Source of the DNA: Collinsella aerofaciens
GTDB lineage: Bacteria > Actinomycetota > Coriobacteriia > Coriobacteriales > Coriobacteriaceae
Direction: 5' to 3'
NCBI RefSeq assembly: GCF_015546965.1
Contig: NZ_JADMUF010000002.1
Span: 1 to 64,000, forward strand
DNA: 64,000 bases
In this document: piece after piece, positions 43,518 through 51,433 of the stretch
Layout: the number at the start of each line of letters is the position of its first letter
How positions within the stretch are numbered: the first letter of the stretch is position 1
The notes under the pieces: generated by a model
What the model saw: only the letters and a program-made list of their open reading frames with translations
Told to the model about the DNA's origin: nothing
Databases searched by the model: none
Made by a program: the position numbers and the translations under genes

Positions 43518-44570
43518 ATGGATTTGCTGATTGATATTCTGCTCGACGCCGGCAAGGACACGCTCTCGCTGGTGCCGTTCTTGTTGGCGACATATCTGGT
43601 TCTCGAGACGCTCGAGCATGTGGCGGGCGATCGCGTTAACGGCGCCATCAAGCGCGCCGGCGCCGCTGGTCCCGTGGCTGGCTCGTTGCTGGGCATGGTG
43701 CCGCAGTGCGGCTTTTCGGCAATGGCGGCCACGCTGTACGCCGGTCGTGTCGTGACCTTGGGTACGTTGGTGGCGGTGTTCCTTTCGACCTCCGATGAAA
43801 TGCTGCCGCTGTTGCTCGCCGAGCAGGTGCCCGTGCAGACCATGGCGATGCTTTTGGCTTCGAAGGCACTGATCGCGCTGGTCACGGGCTTTATCGTGGA
43901 CGCGGCTATCCGCGGCCTTCGTCGTAATGCCCGCGCGCATGCGGCGATTCGCCGTACCGTGCTGGGGACCGCTGCCAATCCGGCTCATGTGAACTGCGCG
44001 CACGACGACCATACCGGGGGCGACATCATTGATGAAGTGGCCGAGGCGGGCGTGAGCGCCGACCACATCCACGAGTTATGCGAGCGCGACCATTGCGGTT
44101 GCGATGATGATGAAGATGAACATGAGCGCGACCACGGACACAGCCATGACCACGGTCACTCCCACGAAGGTGCGCCCGTCCTGTCGATCATCCGCAGCGC
44201 GATCTCGCACACCGTGCAGGTCTCGGTATTCATTTTCCTGGTGACGCTGGTCCTGGTCGCCGTGCTCGAGACGTTCGGCGAGTCCGCGATCGAGCAGTTC
44301 CTGCGCGGCAACGAGACGCTCGCCGTCTTGGGTTCGGCGCTTGTCGGGCTGATTCCCAATTGCTCGGCGAGCGTGGTCATTACGCAACTATATCTGGAAG
44401 GCGCGCTGCAACTGGCGCCGATGCTCGCCGGCACGCTCATTTCCGCTGGCGTGGGTTATCTGGTGCTGTTCCGCACCAACCGCAGCGCCCGCGAAAATGC
44501 CGTGTTCCTGATCATGATGTACGTCATCGGCGCTGGCTGGGGCCTCATCCTCTCCGCCGTTGGCCTTTAA
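43518..44570 (+). CDS. ArsP-type 10-TM permease with His-rich loop
   Basis: A 350-residue permease with two sets of about five hydrophobic helices joined by a very His/Asp/Glu-rich cytosolic loop (residues ~155-230: ERDHCGCDDDEDEHERDHGHSHDHGHSHEG). The layout, with SxxGxxPxCxxS-type helices (GMVPQCGFSAM and GLIPNCSASVV), matches the ArsP_2 group of putative heavy-metal exporters. The loop would bind divalent metal. Substrate unknown; manganese or zinc is a reasonable guess. The start ATG at 43518 is used; a hairpin repeat follows the gene. Confidence 0.78.
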   Translation: MDLLIDILLDAGKDTLSLVPFLLATYLVLETLEHVAGDRVNGAIKRAGAAGPVAGSLLGMVPQCGFSAMAATLYAGRVVTLGTLVAVFLSTSDEMLPLLLAEQVPVQTMAMLLASKALIALVTGFIVDAAIRGLRRNARAHAAIRRTVLGTAANPAHVNCAHDDHTGGDIIDEVAEAGVSADHIHELCERDHCGCDDDEDEHERDHGHSHDHGHSHEGAPVLSIIRSAISHTVQVSVFIFLVTLVLVAVLETFGESAIEQFLRGNETLAVLGSALVGLIPNCSASVVITQLYLEGALQLAPMLAGTLISAGVGYLVLFRTNRSARENAVFLIMMYVIGAGWGLILSAVGL

Positions 44571-44674
44571 GTAGATTATTGGGACACGTCTTACGATCTA
44601 CCCCTGTGACCAGGGCATTTCCCGCTGCCAAAACAAAAAGGTAGATTTTTAGGCATGTCCTAAAAATCTACCTT
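44571..44674. repeat. GTAGATTTTTAGG hairpin pair between convergent genes
   Basis: AAGGTAGATTTTTAGG (44638-44653) and its exact inverse (44659-44674) make a 16-base perfect stem with loop CATGT. A second, weaker one (GTAGATTATT...ATCTAC, 44571-44601) begins right at the permease stop. They share a GTAGATT...GGACA-GTC core and lie where the permease and yaiI transcripts meet. Confidence 0.6.
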
Positions 44675-44676
44675 GG

Positions 44677-45159
44677 TTAGTGCAGCAACTCGGTGAGGTT
44701 GCGTTTAAAGCGGGCGCGGTCTTCGCTGGTAAATGCCGCCGGACCGCGAGTGCGACCGCCGGCGCGGCGCACCTTCTTTTCCTCGTGGCGAATAAACAGT
44801 TGCATGTCGATGGTCGCTTTGTCGTAGACGCGCCCGCGCACACCGATGGCGGCGGCATCGCGCCCGAGCACCATGCTCGCCAAGCCAATGTCCTGCGTCA
44901 CGACCACGTCGCCCGTCTGCAGGCGTTCGATAATGGCAAAGTCGGCGCTGTCGGCGCCCACACTCACGTCGAGCGTCGTGACCCAAAAGCCGCGTCGCGC
45001 GTGCTCGGCATCGCGCGGGTCGTCGCGGCGAATATGCCGTTCCAGGTTTTGCGTGCTGTTGCCGGCGATAACAACGGCGACGCCCGCCCGCCGCGCGCAG
45101 TCAATCGACTCGCGCGTGACCGGGCAGGCGTCTGCATCAATAAAGAGCGTTCGCGGCAT
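44677..45159 (-). CDS. YaiI/YqxD-family protein (DUF188)
   Basis: A 160-residue conserved protein of the YaiI/YqxD family (DUF188), related to PIN-like nuclease folds. Features: FIDADACPVTRESI at the N-terminus, GNSTQNLERHI, VSVGADSADFAIIERLQTGDVVVTQDIGLA and the Arg/Lys-rich end EKKVRRAGGRTRGPAAF. The conserved acidic residues suggest a metal site. It begins immediately after the HdeD-like gene's stop, so the two form a transcript. Function unproven. Confidence 0.9.
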   Translation of the reverse strand: MPRTLFIDADACPVTRESIDCARRAGVAVVIAGNSTQNLERHIRRDDPRDAEHARRGFWVTTLDVSVGADSADFAIIERLQTGDVVVTQDIGLASMVLGRDAAAIGVRGRVYDKATIDMQLFIRHEEKKVRRAGGRTRGPAAFTSEDRARFKRNLTELLH

Positions 45160-45762
45160 CTAGTGCACCAGTTTGCCAAATTGAATAGCGCGAACAATCA
45201 ACGTTACGCCAAACACCAGCAGCGCGGCGCCGCTAAAGATGACGAGCATCTTGGCCGACCACAGCGGATAGATAAACACGAACATGCCGGCGATGATTGA
45301 GAGTGCGCCGCTCAGGATGGCGAGGGCGCGGTTGGACGAAAGCTCGGACTCCAGAATGGACATGACACCTTCGACAATCCAGCCAAAGCCGGCCACGATA
45401 ACTACCATCGTGGTGAGCGTCGCGGTCGAGAAGGCCTGGTTGCGCAGGATTATGACGCCGCCCAAGATAATGAGTAGGTTGGAGATGATGCTCGTCACGC
45501 GCCAGCCGGTGGGCAGCAGCGGCTCAAAAATGGCAGTGAACAGCCTGATGGCAGCAGTGATTACAAAGTAAAAACCCAAGACAGTCGTCAAAAAGATGAG
45601 GGACTTGGCGGGTGCAAAAAGCAGCGCGATACCAGCAATGAGCGCTAAGACGCCCGTGATGGCGTAGATCCAGCGTACGGCCTTGACGGCTTTGCCCGCC
45701 ATGCTTTTCTCGTCAAATCCAAACTGGCTCGATTTTTGGTCATCGTTCTTAAAGATGCCCAT
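45160..45762 (-). CDS. HdeD-family membrane protein (DUF308)
   Basis: A 200-residue inner-membrane protein with six hydrophobic helices in a DUF308/HdeD-like tandem pattern: ALIAGIALLFAPAKSLIFLTT in the first repeat and LIILGGVIILRNQ in the second. HdeD takes part in acid resistance in E. coli; the role here is unknown. AAAGGAG precedes the ATG. Followed by yaiI without a gap. Confidence 0.8.
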   Translation of the reverse strand: MGIFKNDDQKSSQFGFDEKSMAGKAVKAVRWIYAITGVLALIAGIALLFAPAKSLIFLTTVLGFYFVITAAIRLFTAIFEPLLPTGWRVTSIISNLLIILGGVIILRNQAFSTATLTTMVVIVAGFGWIVEGVMSILESELSSNRALAILSGALSIIAGMFVFIYPLWSAKMLVIFSGAALLVFGVTLIVRAIQFGKLVH

Positions 45763-45997
45763 AATGTCTCCTTTCCGTGCGGCGTAAGCCTTGATCGTTA
45801 CAACCAGTATCGCCTAAAGGCGCTGGCGTATGGGTCGGGGAGGGCGAAACGTAACCAAAAGGTCCCGAATTGTTTCCGTTGTTCCCCACGTCGCGATTTT
45901 CTATTCAACAGGTGTAGAACATTGCAGCCCTGTTCGTTATTGCCTACGTTTTAGGTTAGATTTTCCTAAGGACAATTGGCTTGTATTGGGGGTCCCT

Positions 45998-46669
45998 ATG
46001 AACGAAGCAGTTCCCGAGGCACCGTCGAGTGTCGAATCGATGGCAAAGCAAGGTTGCGAAAAGCTCGGCTTGGACGCATTTGATGCGTTGGTTCGCCGCG
46101 CCCGCACGTGCCGCCGTTTTGACGAGTCCATGCGCGTGCCGCGCGAGTTTTTGCTCGAGCTGGCGGAGCTGGCGCACCTGACCCCGTGTGGTGCCAATGC
46201 TCAGCGTCTTCGTCTTCATGTGGTGAGCGGTGCCGAGGATTGCGCGCGTGTATTTGACGAGCTCGCATGGGCCGGCGCACTTAAGGATTGGCCTGGTCCT
46301 GCCGAGGGCGAGCGCCCGACCGGCTACATCGCGATTCTTGCTGAGCGCGCCGTTCCGGGCAAGCCCACCGCTCCCATTACCGAGGTCGACACGGGCATTG
46401 CCGCGCAGACGATGATGCTCGCCGCCCGCAGCGCCACGCCCGAGGTGGCAGCCTGCATGTTCAAGGCCTTTACGCCCCACGCGATCGATGCCATGGGGCT
46501 CGATAACGACAAGTATGAGCTCAAGCTGATCATGGCGTTTGGCGTTCCGGCCGAGACACAGGTGATCGATGCGATCGATTCCAACCCCGACGGCTCCATC
46601 AATTATTGGCGCGACGAGGCGCGGGTGCACCACGTACCCAAGCGTCCGCTTGCCGACGTGCTGCTGTAG
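45998..46669 (+). CDS. Nitroreductase-family flavoprotein
   Basis: A 223-residue FMN-dependent nitroreductase-like oxidoreductase. RRARTCRRFDESMRVPREFLLEL (the FMN phosphate-binding Arg region) and TPCGANAQRLRLHVV (the second FMN contact) are seen, and GIAAQTMMLAARS in the middle. Unlike bacterial nitroreductase of the NfsB type, the C-terminus YWRDEARVHHVPKRPLADVLL matches the short Coriobacteria/Clostridium group. The ATG at 45998 follows a GGGGG tract. Substrate unknown. Confidence 0.85.
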   Translation: MNEAVPEAPSSVESMAKQGCEKLGLDAFDALVRRARTCRRFDESMRVPREFLLELAELAHLTPCGANAQRLRLHVVSGAEDCARVFDELAWAGALKDWPGPAEGERPTGYIAILAERAVPGKPTAPITEVDTGIAAQTMMLAARSATPEVAACMFKAFTPHAIDAMGLDNDKYELKLIMAFGVPAETQVIDAIDSNPDGSINYWRDEARVHHVPKRPLADVLL

Positions 46670-46704
46670 TTGTGCGTCGTTGCGGTGCAATCCGGCGGCA
46701 AAAT

Positions 46705-46735
46705 CACCACAAAGGCTCCTGTCCCCTTTGTGGTG
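46705..46735. repeat. CACCACAAAGG hairpin, copy 1
   Basis: CACCACAAAGG (46705-46715) and CCTTTGTGGTG (46725-46735) make an 11-base stem. A near-identical, longer copy overlaps the pckA stop at 63535. Confidence 0.6.
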
Positions 46736-46752
46736 GTACGAGGGGAGGGTGT

Positions 46753-47295
46753 GTGGCAGATCTGTATTTGGTGCGGCATGGGCAGACTGAGCTCAATGTG
46801 CAGAGCATTTTGCAGGGCTGGCACGATTCGCCGCTTACGGCGCGCGGGCGCGAGCAGGCGCTGACGGCGCGTACGGCGTTTGCGGCGCGTGGCGTGGCCT
46901 TTGATCATGTGTATTCCTCGCCGTTGGGCCGGGCGCGGCATACGGCCGAGCTTATCGTTGGCGAGGGCCGTTCCATTGAGCTGGTCGATGACCTGCGTGA
47001 GTGGCATTTTGGCTCGCTGGAGGGCACATCAAATCGCGATATGCCGCCGCAGCCCTGGGGTGATTATCCGGTGGCCTTTGGCGGCGAGTCTGAAGGCGAG
47101 CTACGGGTGCGCATGGTCGCGGCGCTGTCCCGCATCATGGCCAGGCCGCAGCACGACTGCGTGCTGGCGGTTTCCCACGGCTCAGCCTGCCAGGAGTTTC
47201 TTGAGTATGTGACTGGCGGGGGAGAGCTGCCCGACAACGGTGCCGTGCTTCATTTTGGCTATTGCGACGGGGCGTTTTCGCTCTTGGGTTGGTAA
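46753..47295 (+). CDS. Histidine phosphatase (phosphoglycerate-mutase-like), copy 1
   Basis: A 180-residue histidine-phosphatase superfamily protein. ADLYLVRHGQTELN (catalytic RHG), SSPLGRARHTAE (second Arg) and AVSHGSACQEFL (second His) are all present. The start is the GTG at 46753, after GAGGGGAGGG; a longer frame extends over the hairpin repeat and is not used. It may dephosphorylate sugar phosphates or nucleotides. It runs straight into a paralogue at 47313. Confidence 0.82.
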   Translation: MADLYLVRHGQTELNVQSILQGWHDSPLTARGREQALTARTAFAARGVAFDHVYSSPLGRARHTAELIVGEGRSIELVDDLREWHFGSLEGTSNRDMPPQPWGDYPVAFGGESEGELRVRMVAALSRIMARPQHDCVLAVSHGSACQEFLEYVTGGGELPDNGAVLHFGYCDGAFSLLGW

Positions 47296-47312
47296 CGAAC
47301 GAAAGGACCCCT

Positions 47313-47948
47313 ATGAATAAAGATCTGTATCTGGTCCGTCATGGACAGACGATATTCAACCTCAAGCGTATCATTCAGGGGTGGAGTGACTCGCCGCTTA
47401 CGCAGTTGGGTTGCGACCAGGCGGCGCGCGCCGGCATGTTTTTACGTGCGCGCGGCATTGAGCCCGATCATGCCTACACCTCCACGCTTCATCGCACCGA
47501 GCAGACTATCGCCAACTTGTGGCCGGGCTTGGCGTACGAGCGCCTGGACGGCCTGCGTGAGTGGTTCTTTGGCGACTTTGAGGCCGAGCGCGTGATGCTT
47601 ATGCCCGAGCGCCCGTGGCGCGATTTCTATCGTCAATTTGGCGGCGAGGGCCAGATCCAGGTGCGCGAGCGCATGGTGGCGACGCTGACCGAACTCATGC
47701 AGCGTCCGGACCATACGTGCGTGCTCGCGGTAAGCCATGGCTCGGCTATCAAGGAGTTTTTGGACCACGTGAGGGGTGCGGCGGCTGACGAGCGCGATCG
47801 CGTGCCGGGCAACTGCTCGGTGCTGCATTTCGTGTTTGACGACGAGGCCGGTACGTTTGAACTGGTTGAGATTTTTACGCAGGAAGACTACGCGCGCGAG
47901 CTGGGGCTTGAACCGCTCGTGGCTACTGCGGGTCCGCAGCGCGGATAA
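47313..47948 (+). CDS. Histidine phosphatase (phosphoglycerate-mutase-like), copy 2
   Basis: A 211-residue paralogue of the preceding gene, 18 bases downstream. MNKDLYLVRHGQTIFNLKR, TLHRTEQTIAN and AVSHGSAIKEFLDHVRG give the catalytic set. The two share the GWxDSPLT and LREW patterns. Their tandem arrangement suggests gene duplication. GAAAGGA precedes the ATG at 47313. Substrate not known. Confidence 0.84.
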   Translation: MNKDLYLVRHGQTIFNLKRIIQGWSDSPLTQLGCDQAARAGMFLRARGIEPDHAYTSTLHRTEQTIANLWPGLAYERLDGLREWFFGDFEAERVMLMPERPWRDFYRQFGGEGQIQVRERMVATLTELMQRPDHTCVLAVSHGSAIKEFLDHVRGAAADERDRVPGNCSVLHFVFDDEAGTFELVEIFTQEDYARELGLEPLVATAGPQRG

Positions 47949-47990
47949 CGCGAGCGCGTCGGCACGGGTCGCCGGCTAACTTCTCGACGC

Positions 47991-48031
47991 AAAAGGGGCG
48001 TAGATGCATGTACCTGCTGCATCTCCGCCCT
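47991..48031 (-). terminator. Terminator after the DUF1015-like gene
   Basis: GGGGCGTAGATGCA (47995-48008) pairs with TGCATCTCCGCCCT (48018-48031), with AAAA before it reading as UUUU on the minus strand. It ends the transcript of the DUF1015-like gene, and lies at the tail of the convergent phosphatase pair. Confidence 0.65.
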
Positions 48032-48076
48032 CTGTTTGTTGAGCTGCCGATTTTTGTGCTGGGCGGTCTGGTCTTG

Positions 48077-48760
48077 CTAGAACCGCGCGACCTGGTGCGT
48101 GAGCAGACCCGTCGGAACCTGCGGCGCGGCGCCGCTGACCTGCGCGGCGGGGAAGAACACGGCAACGGTAAAGTTGAACGGCTCCTTGCCGGTGTACGTT
48201 CCGGCGGCACGGGCCTCATCGGCCAGCAGCTGCGACGCTCCGGTCAGAGCGGCGGCGTAGGCGGGGTCGTCGGCCAGTGCCGGCTCCGGTGCTTGGTCGA
48301 GCATGGCGCGGATGGCCCCGACGGCGTCCTCGCGCTTGACCTCCCACGCGCGGTGCGTAATGCCCGCGGGGTCGGTGACGGCGTAGAGCGACGCGCCTTC
48401 TTTGGCAGCGCCCAGGATGATGTCCATGACGGGCGACGCCTCGTAGGAGAGCGACACGGGGCGCGGCTGCACCTTAAGTTCGGCGATCGCGCGCGCGGCG
48501 GCGGCCACGTCAGTGCTGGCATCGCCCTTGTCGCCCGCAAGTACACTCGTCGGGCAGATCGCCACGACACCCGTCACGCGTCCCGGCTCGCCCGAGCATT
48601 CGTACACGTAATACGCCGCACCCGGGTCCTTGAGCATCAGGCCATCGGCAAGGGCTCCGCGCAGGGCATCGTTGCCGCTCAGGATGCTGCCCATTGCAGG
48701 CAGCGCCTCGAGCACGCGGTCCTGAGCCGGGCGGATGCAGGGAAACGGAAGTGCTTTCAT
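48077..48760 (-). CDS. DUF1015-like protein
   Basis: A 227-residue protein. The start KALPFPCIRPAQDRVLEALPAM and the PVSLSYEASPVMDIILGAAKEGASLYAVTD middle resemble the N-terminal part of DUF1015 proteins, which are often next to serA/serC, and here serA and serC are 1.5 kb upstream on the same strand. The protein is shorter than the usual 400-residue family, so it is a truncated or divergent form. The M20 peptidase gene ends 40 bases upstream, so it is likely co-transcribed with it. Function unknown. Confidence 0.5.
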   Translation of the reverse strand: MKALPFPCIRPAQDRVLEALPAMGSILSGNDALRGALADGLMLKDPGAAYYVYECSGEPGRVTGVVAICPTSVLAGDKGDASTDVAAAARAIAELKVQPRPVSLSYEASPVMDIILGAAKEGASLYAVTDPAGITHRAWEVKREDAVGAIRAMLDQAPEPALADDPAYAAALTGASQLLADEARAAGTYTGKEPFNFTVAVFFPAAQVSGAAPQVPTGLLTHQVARF

Positions 48761-48799
48761 GGGCGGTCCTAACGCACGAGTCGGTTTGTTCGCGGCTTA

Positions 48800-50020
48800 T
48801 TATGCCCCAACTTGCCCATTCGCGTCCCAGAGCACGTTATCGGCGAGCGCGATGAGCACGTTCTGGCAGCGAACGATATCGGCGTGGGGCACATATTCGT
48901 TGGGCTTGTGCGCGAGCGTGAGCGACCCGGGACCGTAGCTCATGCAATTGCGGTTACCTGTCTTGCCGGCAATGACGGCGGTGTCGGTGTAGCCGGTAAA
49001 GAAGCCGACGGTCGTGTCCGCGTCTGTCACGTCATCGGCGGCACGCTTGAGCGCTGCTAGAAGGGGAGAGTTCGGGTCGCGCTCGATGGCGGGGCGGTCG
49101 CCCGTCACGGTGTAGCTGCCATGGCAACCGGGAACGGCGGCTTCGGCGACGGCGATGGCCTGCTCTACCATGCGCGTCGCGGCGGCCGTATCGGTCGGCG
49201 GGGTCAGACGCATGTCGACCCAGACTTTGGCGCGGTCGGGTACGACGTAGGGGCGATATCCGCCCTCGATTTGGCCAAACGTGATGGTCGAAGGCCCCAG
49301 CTCATCGTGCGCGGGCAGCGCCATAAACGCGCGACGGAGCGAACACACGACCTCGGCCATGGCGGCGACGGCATCCGCGCCCTTCCAGGGCTGGCTCGCA
49401 TGCGCCGTCACGCCAGTCATTTCAATTTCGAACCACGTACGCCCCTTGTGCGCCACCTGGATCTGTCCGTCGGTGGGCTCGGTGTCCAGCACCCATTCAC
49501 GCGAGCCGACCCAGCCAGCATCGATCGCGGCCTCTGAGCCACGCATAAAATCTTCCTCGTCGACCGAGCAGATGAGCGAAAAGCCGCGTCGGGGCAGCTC
49601 GCCCTCTGCTGCTACGCGCTCGAGTGCATGGACAAGTGCGGCAATGGCGCAGGCCAGGCCACCCTTCATATCGCAGGCACCGCGGCCGTAGAGTTTGCCG
49701 TCGCGCACGACCGCCCCGAGCGGCGTAATGTCCGCATCCCAGCCGTCGCCCAGCGTAACGGTATCCATATGGCAGATATAGACGAGTCGCGGCTCGTCGC
49801 TTTGGCCCGGCACGGTGACCATTAGATTGCGGCGTCCGGGGAGTACTTCGTGCTCTGCAATCTGCACGGCATCGAGTACCGGATGGCTCAGCTGCGCCAA
49901 CCGTTCCTCAACCAACGCTTTGATATAGCGTTCAATCTCGCCCTCATACGCACCTGGGTCGGAACTGTCGATCCGCACGAGCCCTTGCGTAAGCCGCCAA
50001 GCAAAATCTGTATCAACCAT
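48800..50020 (-). CDS. M20-family metallopeptidase/deacylase
   Basis: A 406-residue zinc hydrolase of the ArgE/DapE/CPG2 (M20) family. VYICHMDTVTLGDGW (metal His/Asp), GRGACDMKGGLA (bridging Asp), SVDEEDFMRG (catalytic Glu pair) and the C-terminal HKPNEYVPHADI (metal His) are clear. Substrate could be an N-acyl amino acid or dipeptide. GTGAGGTG precedes the ATG at 50020; the longer frame to 50167 has no ribosome site. Its close neighbour is the DUF1015-like gene. Confidence 0.86.
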   Translation of the reverse strand: MVDTDFAWRLTQGLVRIDSSDPGAYEGEIERYIKALVEERLAQLSHPVLDAVQIAEHEVLPGRRNLMVTVPGQSDEPRLVYICHMDTVTLGDGWDADITPLGAVVRDGKLYGRGACDMKGGLACAIAALVHALERVAAEGELPRRGFSLICSVDEEDFMRGSEAAIDAGWVGSREWVLDTEPTDGQIQVAHKGRTWFEIEMTGVTAHASQPWKGADAVAAMAEVVCSLRRAFMALPAHDELGPSTITFGQIEGGYRPYVVPDRAKVWVDMRLTPPTDTAAATRMVEQAIAVAEAAVPGCHGSYTVTGDRPAIERDPNSPLLAALKRAADDVTDADTTVGFFTGYTDTAVIAGKTGNRNCMSYGPGSLTLAHKPNEYVPHADIVRCQNVLIALADNVLWDANGQVGA

Positions 50021-50103
50021 AGGCACCTCACAGATAGTTAGGTCAACATACAGATTGTATGCCAAGAAGCGGCTCGGTGCATTTAATGGAGGGCTCACAA
50101 AAA

Positions 50104-50135
50104 CGGGGACGCCTCTCGTGCGAAAGGCGCCCCCG
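50104..50135 (-). terminator. Terminator of serA
   Basis: CGGGGACGCCT (50104-50114) and AGGCGCCCCCG (50125-50135) are near-perfect inverse arms, with a run of A at 50099-50103 reading as UUUU on the minus strand. Confidence 0.75.
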
Positions 50136-50197
50136 CGGGCATTCAATGTCAGCGACGGGCAGGCCACATGGGGAACTGCCCGTCAGATCAGCCGGCG

Positions 50198-51361
50198 CTA
50201 TTTAATCACGCGTACGCGATACATCGACGGAATCTGCTTGAGCGCCTCGATCGTGCTGCTGTTCAGGTGCTCGTCGGTGTCGAACATGGTGTAGGCGTTC
50301 TCGCCGGCGGACTCGTTGGTCATGCGCTGCACGTTGGCGTTGTCCTTGGCCAGGATGGCTGTGATCTGGCCGATCATGTTGGGCACGTTGGCATGCAGGC
50401 AGGCGATGCGGCTCGCGGCGCGCGCCTTGCCCATGCTGCAGGCGGGGTAGTTGACACTGTGCGCGATGTTACCGTTCTCCAGGTAATCCTTGAGCTCGCT
50501 GATGGCCATGTCGGCGCAGTTGGCCTCGGCCTCGCCGGTGCCTGCGCCCGAGTGCGTGGTGATAAACGTATTGGGCATCTTGACCGTCTTGGGTGTGGCA
50601 AAGTCGCAGCTAAACCAGCTGAGCTTGCCCTCGCGCAAGGCGGCGTCGACGGCATCTTCGTCGATAATGGTCTCGCGCGCGTAGTTGATGAGCACGGCGC
50701 CCGGGGCCAGCAGATCGATCTGCTGGGTGCTGATCATGCCGATGGTGTCGGCCTTGCTGGGCACGTGTACGGTAAGGTAGTCGCAGCCGCGGCACAGGTC
50801 CTCGAGCGTGCCCACACGCTGCACCTCGCGGCTCAGCACCCATGCGTGCTCGACGGAAATGAACGGGTCGTAGCCGTAAACGTCCATGCCCAGGTCGACG
50901 CAGGCGTTGGCGACCTTGGAGCCCACGTTGCCCAGGCCGATGACGCCGATGCGCTTGCCCTTGAGCTCGCGGCCCACAAAGGCCTTCTTGGCCTTCTCGG
51001 CATCGACCTGAATCTCGGGATCGTCGGCGTTGTCGCGCACCCAGTTCATCGATTGCACCACGCCGCGGCTCGAGAGCACCAGCATGCCCAGGACGAGCTC
51101 CTTGACGGCGTTGCTGTTGGCGCCGGGGGAGTTAAAGACGACGACGCCCTTCTTGGCGTACTCCTCGACGGGGATGTTGTTGACGCCGGCGCCGCAGCGG
51201 GCGATGGCGCGGATGCCCTCGGGCAGCTCGTAGCCGTGCAGGTCGGTCGAGCGCATCAGGATGGCGTCGGCCTTCTCGGCGGTGTCCACAAACTCGTAGC
51301 CCTCGCCAAACTCGACTTTGCCGTCTTTGGTGATGTCGTCGATGGTCTTGATCTTACGCAT
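50198..51361 (-). CDS. serA: D-3-phosphoglycerate dehydrogenase
   Basis: NAD-dependent 3-phosphoglycerate dehydrogenase, first step of serine synthesis (387 residues). It has the Rossmann dinucleotide motif GVIGLGNVGSKVAN, RETIIDEDAVDAALREGKL, a catalytic His in THSGAGTGEAEANCAD, and a C-terminal ACT domain (VPNMIGQITAILAKDNANVQ ... YRVRVIK) for likely serine feedback. Short compared with the 520-residue form with an intervening domain. AAGGAG precedes the ATG. It lies just downstream of serC in one transcript. Confidence 0.92.
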   Translation of the reverse strand: MRKIKTIDDITKDGKVEFGEGYEFVDTAEKADAILMRSTDLHGYELPEGIRAIARCGAGVNNIPVEEYAKKGVVVFNSPGANSNAVKELVLGMLVLSSRGVVQSMNWVRDNADDPEIQVDAEKAKKAFVGRELKGKRIGVIGLGNVGSKVANACVDLGMDVYGYDPFISVEHAWVLSREVQRVGTLEDLCRGCDYLTVHVPSKADTIGMISTQQIDLLAPGAVLINYARETIIDEDAVDAALREGKLSWFSCDFATPKTVKMPNTFITTHSGAGTGEAEANCADMAISELKDYLENGNIAHSVNYPACSMGKARAASRIACLHANVPNMIGQITAILAKDNANVQRMTNESAGENAYTMFDTDEHLNSSTIEALKQIPSMYRVRVIK

Positions 51362-51433
51362 GGAAAAACTCCTTAGCAGGTTTTGATGTAAACAGGGTGG
51401 CCTGAGGTGGCTGGTCGGCCCGCGTGTTGCAGG

